Part shown: in pieces, positions 1-4,998 of the stretch
Numbering within the stretch: position 1 is the stretch's first letter
How the letters are laid out: every line of letters starts with the position of its first letter
From: SAT2750 sp964476375
Lineage (GTDB): Bacteria; Planctomycetota; Planctomycetia; Pirellulales; Pirellulaceae
DNA: 12,369 nucleotides
NCBI GenBank assembly: GCA_964476375.1
Contig: CAYYZW010000174.1
Location: forward strand, 1 to 12,369
Reading direction: 5' to 3'
The notes under the pieces: model-generated
The model's input: only the letters and a program-made list of their open reading frames with translations
Database searches by the model: none
Told to the model about the DNA's origin: nothing
Translations under genes and position numbers: made by a program

Positions 1-333
1 CAGGTCGTTCTATTTATTGGCCTGGCGGTGGGTGTCTGCGGTTTCTCCTGTATGCGGCCTGCCATTAACTCGCTGATTTCACGGCGTACCGATCCAGCCC
101 AGCAGGGGACGGTGATGGGAGTGACCGATAGCGTCCAGTCACTATCGCGGATTGTTGGTCCCCTGGTCGGCCTGCCGCTTTACCATGCAATTGTTGTCGG
201 CCCGCTTTACCTGGGGGCAATCCTGATGGGAGTGGGAATCCTGCTATTGAAGGTGGCCGTGGGCCGGGGCAAGGATTTTGAGCCGGATCCGCAAGAGGAG
301 TTGGCCGGGCAGATCCCCGCCAGTGGCGAGTAA
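1..333 (+). CDS. MFS transporter, C-terminal fragment (5' end outside window)
   Basis: The frame is open from base 1 to a TAA at 331-333 and gives the last 110 residues of a membrane protein. The fragment shows about three hydrophobic segments, near residues 1-20, 45-65 and 70-90. Between the first two lies a loop with SRRTDPAQQGTVMGV and then a segment containing RIVGPLVG. This pattern (small polar loop, QG..G, then a helix with a GP..G motif) is typical of the C-terminal half of drug-efflux and sugar-efflux major facilitator proteins of the TetA/DHA1 type, which act as proton-coupled antiporters in the inner membrane. The last 25 or so residues are hydrophilic and probably cytoplasmic. The substrate cannot be told from this piece. 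The ligase gene begins about 40 bases downstream on the same strand, so the two could share a transcript. Confidence 0.75.
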   Translation, partial: QVVLFIGLAVGVCGFSCMRPAINSLISRRTDPAQQGTVMGVTDSVQSLSRIVGPLVGLPLYHAIVVGPLYLGAILMGVGILLLKVAVGRGKDFEPDPQEELAGQIPASGE

Positions 334-375
334 AGGTTGCTATGGGGCTGACGGCGGGGAGTGTATCATTCCAAC

Positions 376-1665
376 ATGGTGAATGAGCAATCAGCACGAC
401 GGCGGGAACTGGAGCAGATGAGCCGTGAGGAGTTGCAGACCTGGCAACTTTCACGGCTGAACCAGCTGCTCGGTGAAGTTCTTCCGCACAACCGGTTTTA
501 CGCCGGGAAGCTTTCGGGGATCTCCCTGCCGCTTGCGTCGCTTGACCAGCTCTCCTCGCTGCCGCTGACCACCAAGCAGGAACTGGTCGATGGGAACCCG
601 GATTCGGATTGTGCTGCAAATCACACGTTTCCCCCCGATCAGTACGCGAGGATGCACCGCACATCGGGGACGCGTGGCCGACCGATGATTGTTCTTGATA
701 CGGAACAGGACTGGCAGTGGTGGCTTGATACCTGGCAGTTTGTCCTGGATGCCGCCGATGTCAGCCCGGCCGACAGGGCCCTGATGGCATTTTCCTTTGG
801 TCCCTTTATCGGGTTCTGGAGCGCCCATGATGCTGTTCTCCAGCGCGGAGCGACATCTCTCCCGGCGGGCGGAATGAGCAGCGAGGCGCGGCTTGAACTG
901 CTCCAGCAGGCAGATGCCACGATCGTTTTCTGCACGCCAACCTATGCCCTGAGGCTGGCAGAAGTTGCCCGGCAGCAGGAGATCGACCTGGCGGCATCGA
1001 GTGTCAGCCGGGTTGTTGTGGCCGGGGAACATGGAGGCAGCCTGCCCGCCGTTCGTGAACGCATCGAGACCGCCTGGGGTGCACGGGTGATCGACCACGC
1101 CGGTGCCACCGAGGTGGGACCCTGGGGCTATGCCGATCCGGAGGGGAGGGGGCTGCACGTGGTGGAGAGCGAGTTTATTGCCGAGTTTACCAGCGTGAAG
1201 ACCGGCCAGCCGGCGGGAGAGGGAGAGCTGAGTGACCTGGTTCTGACCACCCTGGGGCGTCGCGGGTGTCCACTGATTCGCTACCAGACGGGGGATCGCG
1301 TCCGACCTTCCTGGAATCCTACCCCGGCGAACAACTTCGTTTACCTGGAAGGGGGTGTCATCGGGCGGGCGGATGACATGCTGATCGTTCGTGGGGTGAA
1401 TATCTTTCCTGGCAGTGTGGAAGAAATCCTGCGGGGCTTTCCGGAGGTCGTGGAATATCGTCTGCGTGCCACGCGGGAAGGGGAAATGGACCAGCTCTCG
1501 ATCGAGGTGGAGGATTCACTTGACCAGCCCGGGCGGATAGCCGACGAGCTGGAAACGCAACTGGGATTGAGGGTGGCGGTGACTGCCGTGCAGGCCGGTT
1601 CACTCCCTCGTTTTGATGCCAAGGGAAAGCGGTTTGTTGACCAGCGTGAGAACCCAGCATGTTAG
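376..1665 (+). CDS. PaaK-like AMP-forming acyl-CoA ligase (phenylacetate-CoA ligase family)
   Basis: This 429-residue protein has the length and order of motifs of the phenylacetate-CoA ligase family, which activates a carboxylic acid with ATP to an acyl-AMP and then transfers it to CoA or another thiol. Seen in the sequence: N-terminal helix with LPHNRFYAGKL (36-46); ATP-binding P-loop SGTRGRP (97-103), where the family usually has SGTTGKP; adenine/ribose region HAGATEVGPWGY (241-252); YQTGD (303-307); hinge and C-terminal lid GRADDMLIVRGVNIFP (330-345); and Lys416 or Lys418 near the end as the likely catalytic lysine. The acid substrate is not known; nothing nearby points to a phenylacetate pathway. 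I chose the ATG at 376, which has GGGGAG 14 bases upstream. A GTG at 361 is in frame but sits directly against that purine run, which would leave no spacing. The class V PLP gene starts 13 bases after the stop, which suggests one transcript. Confidence 0.85.
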   Translation: MVNEQSARRRELEQMSREELQTWQLSRLNQLLGEVLPHNRFYAGKLSGISLPLASLDQLSSLPLTTKQELVDGNPDSDCAANHTFPPDQYARMHRTSGTRGRPMIVLDTEQDWQWWLDTWQFVLDAADVSPADRALMAFSFGPFIGFWSAHDAVLQRGATSLPAGGMSSEARLELLQQADATIVFCTPTYALRLAEVARQQEIDLAASSVSRVVVAGEHGGSLPAVRERIETAWGARVIDHAGATEVGPWGYADPEGRGLHVVESEFIAEFTSVKTGQPAGEGELSDLVLTTLGRRGCPLIRYQTGDRVRPSWNPTPANNFVYLEGGVIGRADDMLIVRGVNIFPGSVEEILRGFPEVVEYRLRATREGEMDQLSIEVEDSLDQPGRIADELETQLGLRVAVTAVQAGSLPRFDAKGKRFVDQRENPAC

Positions 1666-1678
1666 GTACGGTCCAGAA

Positions 1679-2929
1679 ATGAAAGATCTCTTCAGCCAGT
1701 ATTGCCGTGACCAGTTCCCGGCTCTTCAGCGCCAGCTTGACGACCAGAGGGTGGTCTACCTTGACGGTCCGGCAGGCACCCAGGTCCCCCGTTGTGTGAT
1801 CGATGCGATCGGGGATTACCTGGGCAATCGAAACGCAAACCATGGTGGACTGTTTCTTACCAGCGTGGAAAGTGACGAGATGCTCTCCGAGGCCCATCAG
1901 GCACTTGCCGACCTGCTGGGAGTGGAGGACGCCGATGAAATCGCCTTTGGTCCCAACATGACATCGCTCACCTTCTCGCTTTCACGGGCCCTGGGGCAGA
2001 CCTGGCAGGAGGGGGACGAGGTGATCGTGACGCGGCTGGACCACGATGCAAATGTTGCTCCCTGGGTGCTGGCAGCGAGGGATGCGGGAGCGACCGTCCA
2101 CCACGTGGATATCCACCCCGAGGATTGCACGCTGGACCTGGAAGACCTGAAGTCGAAACTCTCGGATCGAACGCGTCTGGTCGCGATCGGCTGTGCATCG
2201 AACGGTTCCGGTTCTATCAACCCGGTGGCAGAAATTTGCAGCTGGGCCCACGATGCAGGTGCCCTGGTCTTTGTGGATGCCGTCCACTATGCCCCTCACG
2301 AGCTGCTCGATATACCAGTTTACGACTGTGACTTCCTCGCCTGCTCTTGTTACAAGTTTTTTGGCCCTCATATTGGTGTGCTTTGGGGCCGACGGCCACT
2401 GCTGGAGACCCTGGATGCCTACAAGGTTCGGCCGGCATCGAATGCGCTGCCGGACAAGTGGATGACCGGCACCCAGAGCCACGAGGGGATTGCCGGCTCC
2501 CTGGCGGCGGTGGATTACATGGCGGAGATAGGGCGGAAAGCGACTGCGGAGGCGTCGCTGGATCGACGCGCTGCGCTGCGGGCAGCTTTTGAAGTCATTG
2601 TTCCGTATGAGAAGCAGCTGACACGACAATTACTGTCGGGCCTGGCGGAGATAGGGTGCTACAAGGTCCATGGTATTACTGACCTGGACCGACTGGACGA
2701 GCGAGTCCCGACCGTGTCGATTACCCACCCGGAGATACCGACCAGCGAACTTGCTCGCCGCCTGGCCGAGGCGGGTATCTTTGCCTGGCAGGGAAATTAC
2801 TATGCCCTGTTGCTGACCGAGTCCCTGGGGCTGGAGCCGGAAGGGATGCTTCGGCTTGGCATGGTGCACTATAATACGCCGGAAGAAATGGATCGACTGC
2901 TTGCGCAGTTGGCCGGCATTGCCGGCTAG
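1679..2929 (+). CDS. Class V PLP-dependent enzyme, cysteine desulfurase-like (VC1184 subfamily)
   Basis: The 416-residue protein is a fold-type I PLP enzyme of the class V aminotransferase family. Seen: an opening FPAL...VVYLDGPAGTQVP (13-37); DHDAN at 121-125, where desulfurases have a His that stacks on PLP; Asp200 and His203 in FVDAVHY; and CSCYKFFGPHIGVLWG with Lys226 as the Schiff-base lysine. These features match the group usually annotated 'cysteine desulfurase family protein, VC1184 subfamily'. True SufS/CsdA enzymes have an active-site Cys in an RxGxxC loop in the C-terminal domain; the corresponding stretch here, GIFAWQGNYYALL (366-378), has none. It may therefore be a lyase, racemase or aminotransferase, or use another nucleophile. 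An in-frame TTG at 1613 would lengthen it but would overlap the ligase gene; the ATG at 1679 gives the usual family N-terminus. Its ribosome binding site is weak (GGTACGG at about 1665-1671), so it may depend on translation from upstream. Confidence 0.85.
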   Translation: MKDLFSQYCRDQFPALQRQLDDQRVVYLDGPAGTQVPRCVIDAIGDYLGNRNANHGGLFLTSVESDEMLSEAHQALADLLGVEDADEIAFGPNMTSLTFSLSRALGQTWQEGDEVIVTRLDHDANVAPWVLAARDAGATVHHVDIHPEDCTLDLEDLKSKLSDRTRLVAIGCASNGSGSINPVAEICSWAHDAGALVFVDAVHYAPHELLDIPVYDCDFLACSCYKFFGPHIGVLWGRRPLLETLDAYKVRPASNALPDKWMTGTQSHEGIAGSLAAVDYMAEIGRKATAEASLDRRAALRAAFEVIVPYEKQLTRQLLSGLAEIGCYKVHGITDLDRLDERVPTVSITHPEIPTSELARRLAEAGIFAWQGNYYALLLTESLGLEPEGMLRLGMVHYNTPEEMDRLLAQLAGIAG

Positions 2930-2954
2930 GAGTGAAACCTGGTAGGCGATCATA

Positions 2955-2961
2955 GGCAGGA
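2955..2961 (+). promoter_or_regulatory. Ribosome binding site that decides the GTG start of the DUF971 gene
   Basis: GGCAGGA lies 7 bases before the GTG at 2969. No in-frame ATG occurs before the middle of the protein, and the GTG gives the normal DUF971 N-terminus, so the site supports GTG as the true start. Confidence 0.55.
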
Positions 2962-2968
2962 AAAAAAC

Positions 2969-3286
2969 GTGACTCATTACCCCGCAGAACTTGTCCAGCC
3001 AGATCAGGAGACGCTGGAGATCCACTGGAGTGACGGCCAGCTGCGGCGCTACTCGGTTCGTGACCTGCGCGATGCCTGTCCCTGTGCGACCTGCCGGGAC
3101 AAGCGAAATGCACCTCCACCCGCGCCCGGTATGCTGCCGGTGATCCGTCCCGAGCAGGTTCAGCCATTACGCCTTACCGGGATGCAACCGATCGGGAACT
3201 ATGCCTACGGAATTGCCTTTACAGACGGGCATAACACGGGAATTTACGAGTTCACGCTGCTCCGTGTGCTTGGCGAGGAAGTCTAG
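2969..3286 (+). CDS. DUF971 protein (gamma-butyrobetaine hydroxylase-like N-terminal domain)
   Basis: This small 105-residue protein is essentially one DUF971 domain. Seen: the LEIHWSDG strand pair near residues 16-23; a cysteine cluster CPCATCR at about 37-43; and the closing NYAYGIAFTDGHNTGIYEFTLL region, with the His and GIY/F pattern of the family. The same domain occurs as the N-terminal part of gamma-butyrobetaine hydroxylase, where its cysteines help bind zinc, and at the C-terminus of the plant iron-sulfur carrier HCF101. Stand-alone bacterial copies have no settled function; a metal-binding or iron-sulfur-linked role is inference. It starts with GTG, 39 bases after the PLP enzyme gene and in the same direction, so it probably belongs to that transcript. 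Its TAG stop directly abuts the stop of the opposing DUF4340 gene. Confidence 0.88.
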   Translation: MTHYPAELVQPDQETLEIHWSDGQLRRYSVRDLRDACPCATCRDKRNAPPPAPGMLPVIRPEQVQPLRLTGMQPIGNYAYGIAFTDGHNTGIYEFTLLRVLGEEV

Positions 3287-4951
3287 TTACATCGGCGGTG
3301 GTGGCGGAGGAACACTTCCGCCTGGCAGCCCGGGTGGCAGCGGCAGGTCGAGGCCGTTGTTTTCCAGGTCACGGAATTCATCGAGACCGCCCTCCGCATC
3401 TTTCTTGGACTGGATGATGTCATTGACCCCGAGGTGAATCTTGTTGTAGGTCTCTTCACTGATCTGGTAGTACCAGTCGGCAAAACGCTCGTTGAGTACC
3501 TGGACACGCTTGATCGCATCCTTCCGCTTCTCCTGGTACTCGTTCATCTTCCTTTCAAATTCCAACTGGCGGGGATCCTTCTGTTCGTCAGCGGCGGGCT
3601 CGGCCGGCTGCTCTTCTGCCTCCGGCTTGTCATCCCCTGCATCCGGCTGGGGCGGGGTATCCTGGCAGGCCCCGGCGTCATCGGCAGCCGGATCTGCTGC
3701 TTCGTCCTTGTCCTCGGTGGCCGGATCCGGATCTGCCGCTGGTTCGGCTTCCGGTTCTGCCGGGGTTTCTGGTTCCAGCGTGGGAGGCACGAGCATCGAT
3801 TCGTCCAGCATGGCCGTGACGACCATGTACCTCTGGATATCCTCCGCTTCCGCAGAAATATCGGCGACGATTTCACCAAAACGGATCACGTACTGGACAC
3901 CGGTTTGTAGTGAGACATGCATTTCCCCGTTGGCCGAGAGCAGCTCGATACCGTCACCCTGCTGGTTCTGTACCGGGAAGAAACCAAGTTCCTGGAGAGA
4001 ACGCAGCCCCTCGGGGTTGTTTGCCAGGGAGCTGTCCACCCCCAGGTCTGCCCCGAGTCCTTCCGGCTTCTTTTTTACGCTTTCTATTTCCAGCTCATCG
4101 AGAGCAAATTTGAGATCGTTCAGCGTCTGGCTGTTGAGTTCCTCGTCGTCAAGCAGGGCCGTTTCCGTTGGCTCGTTTTCCTTGTACTGGACCATGTTGT
4201 CCAGCGCCCAGGCACTCTCTTCGGTATTCCAACCGAGGTGGATATCCGACTTCATTTGCATCTGGAGTCGTCCCTGGGACGTGGGAATCAGGGCATAATC
4301 CTTGAGCAAAACAGAGCGGATATCCAGGGAGGCGAGATCAAGCAGGTCGGTTTCAATCCAGTCCTTGAAATCCGTCGACAGTGGGCCCGTATCGACGTCC
4401 ACGACATAAATCACGTTGTTATCGGGAAGCCGGACGTAACGCTGATTCCCCTCCTCGGAGACTTTCTTGCCGATCACCAGGCTGACCATCTCACTGTTGG
4501 TCTTGTCACGCACCGTGACCAGGGTTCCCACGCCCGATGAAACGGTCGAGAGTTCATCAATGTCCGGTTCCACGACCTGGCACGCTTCCTGGTCTTGCTG
4601 CACTTCGCTGTGAACACCGATCACCTTGAGTCCGGTGAGAGCGGTAAGGGCTTCCACGAGTTGCTCCTGGTTATCGGCAGGATATTGGTCCGGATCAATA
4701 CTCCACTGCCCCGTCTCCTTGTGCTTGCCCACGGCAAACCGTCGCAGTTCGCCAAAATCTTCATCAAACGTGACGATTTCCAGGCGGGCGGCGGTGTCCC
4801 GGTTTTCCTCGTCCAACTTGTCCGCAAACAGCAGCTTGCCTTCCATCTCATGCAGCGCCACATTCTCAATACGGGGTTTTGAGATGACTGCGACGACCAC
4901 AACAACCAGGGCAAGGCCCCCAAAGACACCTGTTTTTGTCCACTCGTTCAT
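3287..4951 (-). CDS. DUF4340 membrane-anchored protein of a Gld-type ABC system
   Basis: This 554-residue protein has one N-terminal membrane segment (about residues 7-24, GLALVVVVVAVIS) and a large domain probably outside the cytoplasm, as in DUF4340 proteins that accompany GldF/GldG-type ABC genes. The body (about 30-390) is the DUF4340 part, with pieces such as GQWSIDPDQYPADNQEQL and VSLVIGKKV.EEGNQRYVRL. Residues 394-462 are a Pro/Ala/Asp/Glu-rich linker, almost certainly disordered. A predicted coiled or helical stretch follows (463-525). The C-terminus is very Pro/Gly-rich and ends in six prolines and a methionine. The function is unknown; a partner role for the upstream fused permease/GldG protein is inferred from gene order and the 41-base gap. 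ATG at 4951 is used here; a TTG at 4957 is also possible. The stop abuts that of the DUF971 gene. Confidence 0.8.
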   Translation of the reverse strand: MNEWTKTGVFGGLALVVVVVAVISKPRIENVALHEMEGKLLFADKLDEENRDTAARLEIVTFDEDFGELRRFAVGKHKETGQWSIDPDQYPADNQEQLVEALTALTGLKVIGVHSEVQQDQEACQVVEPDIDELSTVSSGVGTLVTVRDKTNSEMVSLVIGKKVSEEGNQRYVRLPDNNVIYVVDVDTGPLSTDFKDWIETDLLDLASLDIRSVLLKDYALIPTSQGRLQMQMKSDIHLGWNTEESAWALDNMVQYKENEPTETALLDDEELNSQTLNDLKFALDELEIESVKKKPEGLGADLGVDSSLANNPEGLRSLQELGFFPVQNQQGDGIELLSANGEMHVSLQTGVQYVIRFGEIVADISAEAEDIQRYMVVTAMLDESMLVPPTLEPETPAEPEAEPAADPDPATEDKDEAADPAADDAGACQDTPPQPDAGDDKPEAEEQPAEPAADEQKDPRQLEFERKMNEYQEKRKDAIKRVQVLNERFADWYYQISEETYNKIHLGVNDIIQSKKDAEGGLDEFRDLENNGLDLPLPPGLPGGSVPPPPPPM

Positions 4952-4962
4952 ATCCAAATAAA

Positions 4963-4969
4963 CCCTTCT
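4963..4969 (-). promoter_or_regulatory. Ribosome binding site of the DUF4340 gene, with two possible start codons
   Basis: On the minus strand AGAAGGG is followed by TTG (4957) after 5 bases and by ATG (4951) after 11 bases. The spacing favours TTG slightly and the codon identity favours ATG; the proteins differ by two residues only. Confidence 0.5.
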
Positions 4970-4998
4970 AGACTCTTGTTTCCTGGTGATCCGATGGT

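Noticed and set aside
3492..4298. A Ser-rich 268-residue plus-strand ORF, briefly considered as a cell-surface protein
   Set aside because: It is the antisense of the acidic linker and body of the DUF4340 gene; the serines come from the complement of Ala/Glu/Pro codons.
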